Source: JANXXV01 sp038230275 (GTDB taxonomy: Bacteria; Acidobacteriota; Terriglobia; Bryobacterales; Bryobacteraceae). Taken from it: a stretch of 64,000 nucleotides of DNA. Shown one piece after another: positions 24,876 through 32,848 of the stretch. The translations under genes and the position numbers were made by a program. The DNA lies in contig JBBRNO010000018.1 in the NCBI GenBank assembly GCA_038230275.1, positions 1-64,000 on the forward strand, given 5' to 3'. The notes beneath the pieces were generated by a model, which had not been told where the DNA came from, did no database searches, and saw only the letters and a program-made list of their open reading frames with translations. Within the stretch, counting starts at the first letter, position 1. Each line of letters begins with the position of its first letter.

Positions 24876-27452
24876 TTACGGCACCATTACGAATTCCGGC
24901 GAGTTGACCATGGCCCACAATGCGTCTTCATAGCGCTCACGGAACTCAGTAGTCAGGCGTTTCGTTGGCTGGTCACCCATGCGCAGTTTCCGTTCTTCCT
25001 CCATGCGGATTAGGGTGGCTTCAGCACTGAGGTGATTCGACCAGGAGACGCGGTTGTCGCTTTGGCGTTTGGTGATGATGGACTCCGCGCCCTTCACCTT
25101 CCGCGTTTGATAGTACGGCTTCAGCAGGCTGACGAAGGTGGCGGACTCTTCGGCAGAGGGGGGCCGCGACATCACTTTCAGAAACGTCTGCTTCACCAGT
25201 TCTTCGGCGGGGATGGAGCGCATGGCCAGTTCGGTGTAGGCACTCTCATCGGAAAGCCGCACCATACGGGTTCCCAAGACGCCGTTGGCCAGAATGAGCG
25301 TCTGCATGGGCGAAGGCGCGTCGTCGCGGGTGGTGGCTGGATTCTGGCGAGACTGCCGCCAGCCGAAAGTGGACATCACATCGACGATGGATTGGGCGAT
25401 GGGCAGGGCCAGGGCTGGACGGTCGCGCTCGTTCGAGAGAGCGGTCATTTGCCATCCGCGGCTTGGCTTGCCCAGGTTCAGGAATTGATTCGCTGGACGA
25501 TCTCCGGCTGGATTCAAGTTCATGTCTTCGCATTCGAATTCCTTGCCGGCGGCGAGATGGAGCGAATCGACCAGTTGTTCCGCCGTCATGTTTCTGCGGA
25601 CGGGGCCGGAGAAGATTCGCGATTCGGCACTCATTTGATCGGCTCCGGTGCCGACTGGTTTTCGTTGGTAGGCGTGGGAACTTACGATCAAGCGCGCCAG
25701 CGCTTTTATGTCATAACCGCTGAGCATAAATTCGCGGGCGAGGTAGGCAAGCAGTTCGGGGTGAGATGCTTTGCCGCGGGTCCAATCGTCGGCAGGTTCC
25801 ACGATGCCGAGACCCATGTAGCGCTTCCAGATTCGATTGACCGCCACCTGCGCGAAGCGTTCGTTTTCCGGGGAGATGACGTAGGCGGCTACGTCGTGCC
25901 GGGACTGTACCGATGCCTTGCCGGGCAGCTCCGCCGTCTCGGCATGTTCGACCAGTGTTTTGAAAGGCCACTCCGGCGCAATGGTGTCTCCGGCGCGGAG
26001 TGCGATGGTCACCATGGGGCGGCGGCCCCCTTCGACAACCGGCACCGTGCTGGTGGAGGGCAGTTTCACGGGCTTGCCAGCCAGCATGGCGGAGAGGCTG
26101 AATAGGTCCTTCTGTTTGAATGGATGGAACGGCGCGTCGTGGCAACGTGCGCACTGCATTTTCTGGCCTAGGAATGCCTGGGCGATGATGTCCGCTTTTG
26201 CGGCGTACGGCGCGTCGTTGAGAGTGGCTTGTGAAAAGCCCGCCGGGCCGCCCAGGGCCTGGCTGCCTTCCATGTCGATCAATTCGGCGGCCATGCGGTC
26301 AAACGGAATCTTGTCGGTGAACGACTGGTGCAGCCACCAGCGGAAGGGACCGGTGTTGTTGAGGTCGGGCTTGAGGATGCCGGGGTTTTCGGCGAGCACA
26401 TCCTGCCAGTAGGCGACCCAATGATCGGCCCAGGAAGGATTGTCCAGCAGGCGGTCAATGGCTTTGGCGCGGCGCATCTTCGGTGGGTCGGCTAGATAGG
26501 CGGTGATCTCAGCGGGAGTGGGGATCAGTCCCGTGAGGTCCAGGGAAACGCGGCGGAGGAATTCGAGGTCCGTGCTTAGAGCGGACGGCGCTGTTTTGGT
26601 TTTCTCCAGCTTCTGGCCGAGGAAGCGGTCAATGTCGTTGTAGGCCGGAGTGCCGGTTTGCAGGACTGGTACGGACGGGCCCGGTGTTGCGTTCAAAGCC
26701 GCCCGGATCTTTTCGTGCCGCGCGTTCCATGCCGTGACTACATCGACACTGGCCTGGCGGCGGCGAATGACGTCGTCCTGCCGGTGGCGCTGGCTTGACG
26801 CGATGACATACGATTCCCAATCGGCGTCAGTCAAAGTAGGCGAACCATCGGGGCCCAACAGGCGATCGACTTGGCCGGGCCGGGCGAGGCTTACGGAAAG
26901 TTCGCCTGGGCTGGGATAAAGTCCCTTACCGCCAATCACGGCGATGAGGGTGAAGCTGTGTTCGGCACCGTCGAGTTTAAGCGTGATTACGGAATCCTGG
27001 TGCGGGTAATGCAACGCACGGACCAGTGGATCGCTGTGATCGAGCGGTGGGGGGACCGGATCGTCGCCCGAGACATTTGGCTTCTGCGCCTTGGTGTTGA
27101 GCAGATCCTTGCCATCCATTTGGAACACCGCTGCGCCGCGTGCGCGCAATCGAAACTGATAGTCGCCGGCGGGGAGCTTCCGTGGGTAGCTGGCGCGTAG
27201 GATGAACGGGGCTGAACGGTCCTGGGGAATGGCGTTTGGCGCGAATTTAGTGGGCGTATGGACGAAGGCGAATGCTGGTTCGGAGTAGGCCGCGACCGGG
27301 CTCTGGGCCTGGAGCTGGAATTCAGAACCGGCGGGAACCTTCTCGAAGAGTTCGACGGCCACCGGCTTTGCGCCGGGCTTATCCTGCGCCATGAGCAGGG
27401 CTGGGCTTAGCAGGGCCGAGCCAAGCAGGGCTGAACAATATATTACGTTCAT
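24876..27452 (-). CDS. DUF1549/DUF1553 (PSD1-type) cytochrome protein with PA14-like N-terminus (locus 3)
   Basis: An 858-residue exported protein. I use the ATG at 27452, which begins the signal peptide (MNVIYCSALLGSALLSPALL) and has GGAGG just upstream; an in-frame ATG at 27476 is possible. Residues about 28-190 resemble a PA14/lectin-type beta-sandwich (FILRASYPRKLPAGDYQFRL, GAAVFQMDGKDLL) instead of the Ig or cytochrome domain seen in the other copies. DUF1549 follows (about 265-480) with CARCH near 434-438, and DUF1553 to the end. There is no N-terminal CX4CH motif. The signal peptide is encoded by a degenerate 15-base repeat (SALLGSALLSPALL). First gene of a pair with DUF1501. Confidence 0.88.
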   Translation of the reverse strand: MNVIYCSALLGSALLSPALLMAQDKPGAKPVAVELFEKVPAGSEFQLQAQSPVAAYSEPAFAFVHTPTKFAPNAIPQDRSAPFILRASYPRKLPAGDYQFRLRARGAAVFQMDGKDLLNTKAQKPNVSGDDPVPPPLDHSDPLVRALHYPHQDSVITLKLDGAEHSFTLIAVIGGKGLYPSPGELSVSLARPGQVDRLLGPDGSPTLTDADWESYVIASSQRHRQDDVIRRRQASVDVVTAWNARHEKIRAALNATPGPSVPVLQTGTPAYNDIDRFLGQKLEKTKTAPSALSTDLEFLRRVSLDLTGLIPTPAEITAYLADPPKMRRAKAIDRLLDNPSWADHWVAYWQDVLAENPGILKPDLNNTGPFRWWLHQSFTDKIPFDRMAAELIDMEGSQALGGPAGFSQATLNDAPYAAKADIIAQAFLGQKMQCARCHDAPFHPFKQKDLFSLSAMLAGKPVKLPSTSTVPVVEGGRRPMVTIALRAGDTIAPEWPFKTLVEHAETAELPGKASVQSRHDVAAYVISPENERFAQVAVNRIWKRYMGLGIVEPADDWTRGKASHPELLAYLAREFMLSGYDIKALARLIVSSHAYQRKPVGTGADQMSAESRIFSGPVRRNMTAEQLVDSLHLAAGKEFECEDMNLNPAGDRPANQFLNLGKPSRGWQMTALSNERDRPALALPIAQSIVDVMSTFGWRQSRQNPATTRDDAPSPMQTLILANGVLGTRMVRLSDESAYTELAMRSIPAEELVKQTFLKVMSRPPSAEESATFVSLLKPYYQTRKVKGAESIITKRQSDNRVSWSNHLSAEATLIRMEEERKLRMGDQPTKRLTTEFRERYEDALWAMVNSPEFVMVP

Positions 27453-27605
27453 AGACCTCCGTCCGTCTTCCGACATTATATTGCGGATTGGACAATGCCG
27501 GGGAGGGAATGAGTGTCCTGTCCGGTGGACACGCGGGTTCTCTTCCGAAACTTTTTATATACGATGTGAATAGAGATTCGAACCGCAAGCCGATGGAGGA
27601 AATCC

Positions 27606-29426
27606 TTGTCTAGTCTGCTGCTGGCTGTATGGACGATTGAGGCGCTGCTGAGTCTACCCTCGTTGGGCGATCCGCAGATACGACCCGATGGAAAGACGTA
27701 CGCCTATGTGCAGCAGGGACAGGTTTACCAGTCTCCGATTGAGGGAGGGGCGGCGCAATCGGTTTCCAAAGGGCGGCGGCCGCGCTGGTCGCCTGACTCG
27801 AAACTGCTAGCTTTCCTGGCGGATCACGATCACATTGTGCAGATCTATTTGTACGATTCGAAGGACGGCAAAGTGCGGCGATTCAGCGATTCGAAATCGC
27901 CGGTAACTTCGTTTTCGTGGGCGACGAACGGCGGTGCGATTGGATATCTTGCAGCGGATCCGGACCCGGCTGCAGATCCTGAGATATCCGGGAAGTATAT
28001 CCGTTTCTCGCGTTTGTATTGGCAGGCTTTGGATGCCAGCGAAGCGAAGCGAGTTAGCGGTGGAAAGTTTCATGTGACGTCGTTTGCCCTTTCCCCTGCG
28101 GGCGACCGCGCTGTTTTTGCGGCGAACCCGACGCCACTGAACCAGGATTCGCTGCAGTCCGATTTGTACACCGTGGTTCTGAAGACGCTGGAGGTGACGC
28201 CGCTGGTGGTGCAACCCGGACGCGACGCGGAGCCTTCCTTTTCGCCCGATGGGAAATGGATCGCGTTTCATTCGCAAGGGGGCTCGTCCAACTATTTCGA
28301 GAGACGGGATGTCGCGTTGATTCCTTCGGGCGGCGGCACGCCCCGCTACATTACGCGCGGCCATCCGGAAGATGTTTTTCGCGGGGGCAACGCGTTCGCC
28401 TGGTCCCCCGATTCCGGCACGTTGATCTACACTGCGGGGAAGGGAGTGCGCGACGTTCTTATTCGCCATGAGATCGAGGCGAATCGCACGACCATTCTGG
28501 CGGAAGGAATTGCCGGTGCAGCGAGTTTCACTCCGGATCTGACGCGCGCAGTTTTCCTGCAGGTTAACCGGGCGCACCCGCCGGAGATTATGTACTACGA
28601 GGGCAAGGGGACGCGTCAGCTGACGAATGTGTTCAAAGATCTGTCGGCACTGCCGGCGTTTTCGTCGGAAGTTGTGAAGTGGAAGTCGCGAGATGGTTCC
28701 GACATGGAAGGAATGCTTTGGCTGCCGGTTGGGTATCAGCCGGGCAAGCGGGTTCCGATGTTGACTGAGCTTCACGGCGGTCCGACTGGAGTGATCCTGG
28801 ATGCGTTTCCCACGCCGCGGACCTACCCGGTGCAAATGTATCTGCAGAACGGCATCGCGGTGTTTGCGCCGAATTTTCGCGGGTCTGTTAACTACGGAGC
28901 GGGCATTCGCATGAAGAATTCGAAGTCGCAAGGCGAGGGCGATTTCGACGATGTAATGACGGGGATCGATCATTTGATTGCCCGCGGGATTGCCGACGCG
29001 AATCACTTGGGAGTCATGGGCTGGAGCTATGGCGGCTATCTGACGATTTCGACGGTGACGCAGACGAATCGGTTTAAGGCGGCCTCCATAGGTGCGCCCG
29101 CGACAGATTGGGCTACGTATTACGGTCAGTCGGATGGCCCGAAGGAAGTGTTGTGGACCTATTTCGGGGGAACGCCCTGGGAGGTTCCAGAGAGTTACGC
29201 CAGGCATTCCCCGCGGGCGAAGCTGAAGGACGTCCGTACGCCATGTTTGTTGCAGGTGGGTATGCTGGACATCAACCACAACGCCGAGATTTATCGCGCG
29301 CTGACTGACAATCATGTGGAAGTGGAGTATGATCTTTATCCGCGCGAGCCACACGGTTTCGGCGAACCGGCGCACATTCGGGACGTGATGGAGAAGAATC
29401 TGAGTTGGTTCCTTAGCCGGTTGTGA
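27606..29426 (+). CDS. S9 family serine peptidase (prolyl oligopeptidase/acylaminoacyl peptidase type)
   Basis: A 606-residue protein: TolB-like beta-propeller repeats in the first ~340 residues (RWSPDSKLLAFLADHD, PSFSPDGKWIAFHSQGG) and an alpha/beta-hydrolase domain with the nucleophile in GWSYGG (Ser about 474), Asp in VGMLDINHN and His in EPHGF near 583. It starts on TTG at 27606, six bases after GGAGG. The first residues are hydrophobic (SSLLLAVWTIEALLSLPSL) and may be a signal peptide. S9 enzymes of this type cleave short peptides. Creatininase and enolase-superfamily genes follow closely, suggesting a peptide- or cyclic-amide-using operon. Confidence 0.92.
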   Translation: MSSLLLAVWTIEALLSLPSLGDPQIRPDGKTYAYVQQGQVYQSPIEGGAAQSVSKGRRPRWSPDSKLLAFLADHDHIVQIYLYDSKDGKVRRFSDSKSPVTSFSWATNGGAIGYLAADPDPAADPEISGKYIRFSRLYWQALDASEAKRVSGGKFHVTSFALSPAGDRAVFAANPTPLNQDSLQSDLYTVVLKTLEVTPLVVQPGRDAEPSFSPDGKWIAFHSQGGSSNYFERRDVALIPSGGGTPRYITRGHPEDVFRGGNAFAWSPDSGTLIYTAGKGVRDVLIRHEIEANRTTILAEGIAGAASFTPDLTRAVFLQVNRAHPPEIMYYEGKGTRQLTNVFKDLSALPAFSSEVVKWKSRDGSDMEGMLWLPVGYQPGKRVPMLTELHGGPTGVILDAFPTPRTYPVQMYLQNGIAVFAPNFRGSVNYGAGIRMKNSKSQGEGDFDDVMTGIDHLIARGIADANHLGVMGWSYGGYLTISTVTQTNRFKAASIGAPATDWATYYGQSDGPKEVLWTYFGGTPWEVPESYARHSPRAKLKDVRTPCLLQVGMLDINHNAEIYRALTDNHVEVEYDLYPREPHGFGEPAHIRDVMEKNLSWFLSRL

Positions 29427-29450
29427 GTTGAAACGTTGTGAGATACGACA

Positions 29451-30257
29451 ATGACGCACCTGGGTAAAATGACGTGGCCCGAAGTGAATGAGGCCGTACG
29501 GCAGAAGAAAGTGGTGTTGATTCCGGCCGGGGCGATGGAGCAGCACGGTCCGCATTTGCCGATCGACACGGACATCGTACTGCCGGTATCTTTGTGCGAA
29601 CGGGCGGCGGAAAAAGCGCCGGAGTTGTTTGTGACCACGTTCTGCATTCCGTATGGTTTCAATGAGCACAACATGGAGTTTCCCGGCACGATTCACGTGG
29701 GCTGGGACCATTTTGTGAATTACTGCACGGACGTTGCCTTGAGTTTCGCGCATATGGGCTTCCGCAATATCCTCTTCGTGAATGGCCACGGGTCTAACGC
29801 GATTCTGCTGGAGACCGCATCACGGCTGGTGACGATGCGCAGCAAGGCCCAATGCGCCATGGTGTCCTGGTTTTCGTTAGGGACCGAGACGATTAAGGAA
29901 GTGCGGGAATCGCAGATGCCGGGCGGCATGTCCCATGGGTGTGAACTGGAGACATCGGTTTACATGCACTTTGCGCCCGGCGATGTGCGGACGAGCGAGA
30001 TCCGGAAAGAGATCTGGAATTCGAAGAGCAAATATTTTGCCTGGGATCTGATGGCGCCTGCTCCGGTGCGGCTGATCAATGAACGGTCAAGAACGTCGCA
30101 CAGCGGCGTGCGTGGCGACCCTACTTTGGCAACGGCGGAGAAGGGACGGCGCATTGCAGAGGCTGTTGTGGATGCGCTGATTCAAGTGGGCACCGACATG
30201 AAGGCATTGGAAGCCGAGTTGCTGCCGCCGATCAGCCATATTGTCCGGGACGAATGA
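29451..30257 (+). CDS. Creatininase family protein
   Basis: A 268-residue metal-dependent amidohydrolase-like protein. Metal-ligand motifs of the creatininase family are visible: GAMEQHGPHLPIDTD (residues 25-39, Glu, His and Asp ligands), FVNGHGSN near 108-115 and HGCELETS near 164-171. The family includes creatinine amidohydrolase and mycofactocin-processing MftE, and most members are of unknown substrate; the sequence gives no sign of MftE context here. It lies 24 bases after the S9 peptidase gene and overlaps the enolase-superfamily gene by 4 bases (ATGA), so the three form one transcription unit. Confidence 0.88.
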   Translation: MTHLGKMTWPEVNEAVRQKKVVLIPAGAMEQHGPHLPIDTDIVLPVSLCERAAEKAPELFVTTFCIPYGFNEHNMEFPGTIHVGWDHFVNYCTDVALSFAHMGFRNILFVNGHGSNAILLETASRLVTMRSKAQCAMVSWFSLGTETIKEVRESQMPGGMSHGCELETSVYMHFAPGDVRTSEIRKEIWNSKSKYFAWDLMAPAPVRLINERSRTSHSGVRGDPTLATAEKGRRIAEAVVDALIQVGTDMKALEAELLPPISHIVRDE

Positions 30258-31354
30258 AGATTACGCGCGTAGAAGCATTTCCGATTCACGCACCGCGGGC
30301 ACATCGCTTTGTCGGCGCGCGCGCGGCACTCACGTTTTCCGATTTTGCATTGGTGATGATTGAGACAGACGCGGGCATCACCGGCTTTGGCGAGGTATCG
30401 AGTGCACTGTACTACTACCGCCTGGGGCCATCGCACGCGTTGGACATCAATGCGTATCTGGGTCCGGCCTTGCTGGGCGAAGATCCGCGGCGCATTCCAG
30501 CTTTAGTGGAGCGCATGGATACGGTGCTGAGCGGAGGGCGGCAGGCGAAATCGGGCGTCGAGATGGCGCTGTGGGACCTTGCGGGCAAGGCTGCCGGGCT
30601 ACCGGTCTATCGTCTGTTGGGCGGAAAGGCGCGGGAAGCCGTTCCGTTGAACTGGACTGTGGGCCAGCAGGAACCGGAAGAGATGGCGGACGAGGCGGCG
30701 CTCTATCTGGACAAGCACCGGGTACAAAGCATCCGGCTGAAGATTGGACGCCCGGGCGACACTGATGCACGCGCCTGTGAGGCGGTACGCAAACGAATTG
30801 GGCCGCGCGTTACGATGCGGCTGGATGCGAACGAATACTATCGATCCGCGAAGGAGGCGATTGCGGCGATCCGGCGGCTGGAGTGTTTCGACCTGCAACT
30901 GGTGGAACAACCGCTGGCGGCGCACGATTTTGCCGGCCACGCCGAGGTGCGTTCCGCGGTGGACGTTCCGATTGGACTGGACGAATCGATTCAATCGCCG
31001 CGCGATGCGCTGACGGCGATTGCGGCTCGGGCGGGAGATGTGTTCAACGTATACGTCAGTGAGTCTGGGGGATTGCTGCGATCCCAGCAAATTATCGTGA
31101 TCGCGGAGGCGGCGGGAATTCCCTGCCTGATTGGGACGATGGGAGAACTGCAGATCGCCTCCGCAGCCGCTGTTCATTTGGCCGTTGCCTGCGCAAATAT
31201 TCCGCTGACTTGCGATCTGGTAGGCCCGCTACGCTACAACGAATCGATTATCGAAGAGCCGCTGCGAATTGAAGACGGTCTCTTCTATCCTCCCGAAGCG
31301 CCCGGCTTGGGCATAACGCCGAACTGGGATGTGATCAATCGCTGGCGAGTTTAG
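30254..31354 (+). CDS. Mandelate racemase/muconate lactonizing enzyme family protein (first copy)
   Basis: A 366-residue enolase-superfamily enzyme with the capping domain (1-~125) and a TIM barrel. Metal ligands are Asp191 (LDAN), Glu218 (VEQP) and Asp243 or Glu244 (LDES). Of the usual barrel-lysines, Lys163 is present in RLKIG but the first Lys of the KxK pair is Arg161, and the Lys of the sixth strand (VNIK or FALK in relatives) is Tyr267 in DVFNVYVSESGG. The paralogue at 55610-56728 shares the same Tyr. The unusual base pattern means the reaction cannot be read across from dipeptide epimerase or muconate cycloisomerase. Translationally coupled to creatininase; convergent with and overlapping the DUF1501 gene end by 4 bases. 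Confidence 0.88.
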   Translation: MKITRVEAFPIHAPRAHRFVGARAALTFSDFALVMIETDAGITGFGEVSSALYYYRLGPSHALDINAYLGPALLGEDPRRIPALVERMDTVLSGGRQAKSGVEMALWDLAGKAAGLPVYRLLGGKAREAVPLNWTVGQQEPEEMADEAALYLDKHRVQSIRLKIGRPGDTDARACEAVRKRIGPRVTMRLDANEYYRSAKEAIAAIRRLECFDLQLVEQPLAAHDFAGHAEVRSAVDVPIGLDESIQSPRDALTAIAARAGDVFNVYVSESGGLLRSQQIIVIAEAAGIPCLIGTMGELQIASAAAVHLAVACANIPLTCDLVGPLRYNESIIEEPLRIEDGLFYPPEAPGLGITPNWDVINRWRV

Positions 31355-32847
31355 ACCAGGATCGATTTAATCGGGAAGCCGTAATCCACTTCGAGACGCT
31401 TCTGGCCCGGGACATCCAAGCGCTGCGGATCGAGCCCGAGCAGGTGCATCACGGTGGCGTGAATGTCGGTAACGTAGTGACGGTCTTCTACCGCATGGAA
31501 GCCCAATTCATCGGTAGCGCCGTGAATGATGCCGCGCTTGATTCCAGCACCTGCCATCCATGCCGTGAAGCCGTAGGGGTGGTGGTCGCGGCCGCCGCGG
31601 ACCCCTTCCACTCCAGGGGTGCGGCCGAACTCGGTGCCCCAGACGACAATCGTATCCTCCAGCAGACCGCGCTGCTTCAGGTCTTTCAACAGACCGGCGA
31701 TGGGCTGGTCCACCTGAGTGCAGAGCTTGCTATGGTTCTTCTGAAGGTCTGAGTGAGCGTCCCATTCGTTCTTGCCGCCGCCGCCGTGGTAAACCTGCAC
31801 GAAGCGCACGCCCTGTTCCACTAAACGCCGGGCGGAAAGGCAGCGTTCGCCGAAGGTGCGCGTATTTTCCTGATCGAGCCCGTAGAGCTTTCGCACGTGT
31901 TCCGGCTCGTCTTTGAAATTGAATACCGCGGGCACGGTGGTTTGCATCTTATAGGCAAGTTCGTACGATTTGATGCGCGCGGTGAGGGCCGGGTCTTCGG
32001 GATATCGCGAGCGGGCAACCTCGTCCATCTTGTGGATGAAATCGAATTCGCACTTTTGCTCTTCTTTGTAGACTTCGCCCGATGGACGGGCGTAGGGCAA
32101 CGGGTTGGCCGGGTCCAGTGCGAACTCAACGCCCGCGTGTTGCGGACCGAGATACGAAGCGCCGGAACAGCCGCTTCCTCCGCAGCAGGAATCCACTTGC
32201 TCCCCTAAGACGACGAACTGGGGAAGATTATCGTTCAGCGAGCCGAGGCCATAGTGCACCCAGGAGCCGATGGACGGGAACAAACCATCAAGCACCTGAC
32301 GGCCGGTGTGGAACTGGTATTGTGCGCCGTGGTCGTTATCCGTTGTATACAGCGAGCGCACGAACGCGACATCATCGACGACTTCGCCCATGTGCGGCCA
32401 CCAATCGGTCATTTCGATGCCGAGCTGGCCGTACTTGCGGTACCCGACCTGCATGGGATAAAGCTGCAGCATCATTTTTCGGACGCTGGCGACTGGCTGC
32501 CGGACGCCCTTGCTTACCAGGGGGGAAGCGAGCACGTCTTTGTACGGTGTATCGCCGATGGTTTTGCCGGCGTACTTGTTCAAGGCGGGTTTTGGATCGA
32601 AGCTTTCGAGGTGACTGGTGCCGCCCTGCATGAACAGCCAAATGACATTTTTCGCCTTGGGGGTGAAGTGCGGCTTGCCGTCCGGCGGACGCCAGGTTTC
32701 GATGGACGGCATGTCCGCCGCTTTCAGCACCCCATCACGCCGGAGCATGGCGGTGAGGGCGAGGCCCGCGAAACCCATCCCACAATCGACCAGTAAATTG
32801 CGACGGCTGATTCGGCCGCATGGAGGAAGGAAACTCATTTTATTCAC
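31351..32847 (-). CDS. DUF1501 family protein, Tat-exported (locus 4)
   Basis: A 498-residue DUF1501 protein, the longest of the three. The twin-arginine signal is ISRRNLLVDCGMGFAGLALT near residues 13-32. Landmarks: IWLFMQGGTSHLESFDPKPA (about 70-89), a Cys/Gly-rich insertion VDSCCGGSGCSGASYLGPQH near 215, RFVQVYHGGGGKNEWDAHSD and GTEFGRTPGVEGVRGGRDHH (about 405-424). The insertion with three closely spaced Cys is absent from the other two copies and could bind a metal or form a disulfide in the periplasm. It follows the DUF1549/DUF1553 gene with a single base between them (the stop ends at 32849, the ATG starts at 32847). Confidence 0.9.
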   Translation of the reverse strand: MNKMSFLPPCGRISRRNLLVDCGMGFAGLALTAMLRRDGVLKAADMPSIETWRPPDGKPHFTPKAKNVIWLFMQGGTSHLESFDPKPALNKYAGKTIGDTPYKDVLASPLVSKGVRQPVASVRKMMLQLYPMQVGYRKYGQLGIEMTDWWPHMGEVVDDVAFVRSLYTTDNDHGAQYQFHTGRQVLDGLFPSIGSWVHYGLGSLNDNLPQFVVLGEQVDSCCGGSGCSGASYLGPQHAGVEFALDPANPLPYARPSGEVYKEEQKCEFDFIHKMDEVARSRYPEDPALTARIKSYELAYKMQTTVPAVFNFKDEPEHVRKLYGLDQENTRTFGERCLSARRLVEQGVRFVQVYHGGGGKNEWDAHSDLQKNHSKLCTQVDQPIAGLLKDLKQRGLLEDTIVVWGTEFGRTPGVEGVRGGRDHHPYGFTAWMAGAGIKRGIIHGATDELGFHAVEDRHYVTDIHATVMHLLGLDPQRLDVPGQKRLEVDYGFPIKSILV

Positions 32848-32848
32848 C

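Noticed and set aside
27395..27445. Degenerate 15-base repeats as a regulatory repeat array
   Set aside because: They encode the SALL-rich signal peptide of the locus 3 cytochrome protein and are explained by that.
27807..29789. 660-codon minus-strand frame opposite the S9 peptidase
   Set aside because: His/Arg-rich antisense translation with no recognisable domain.
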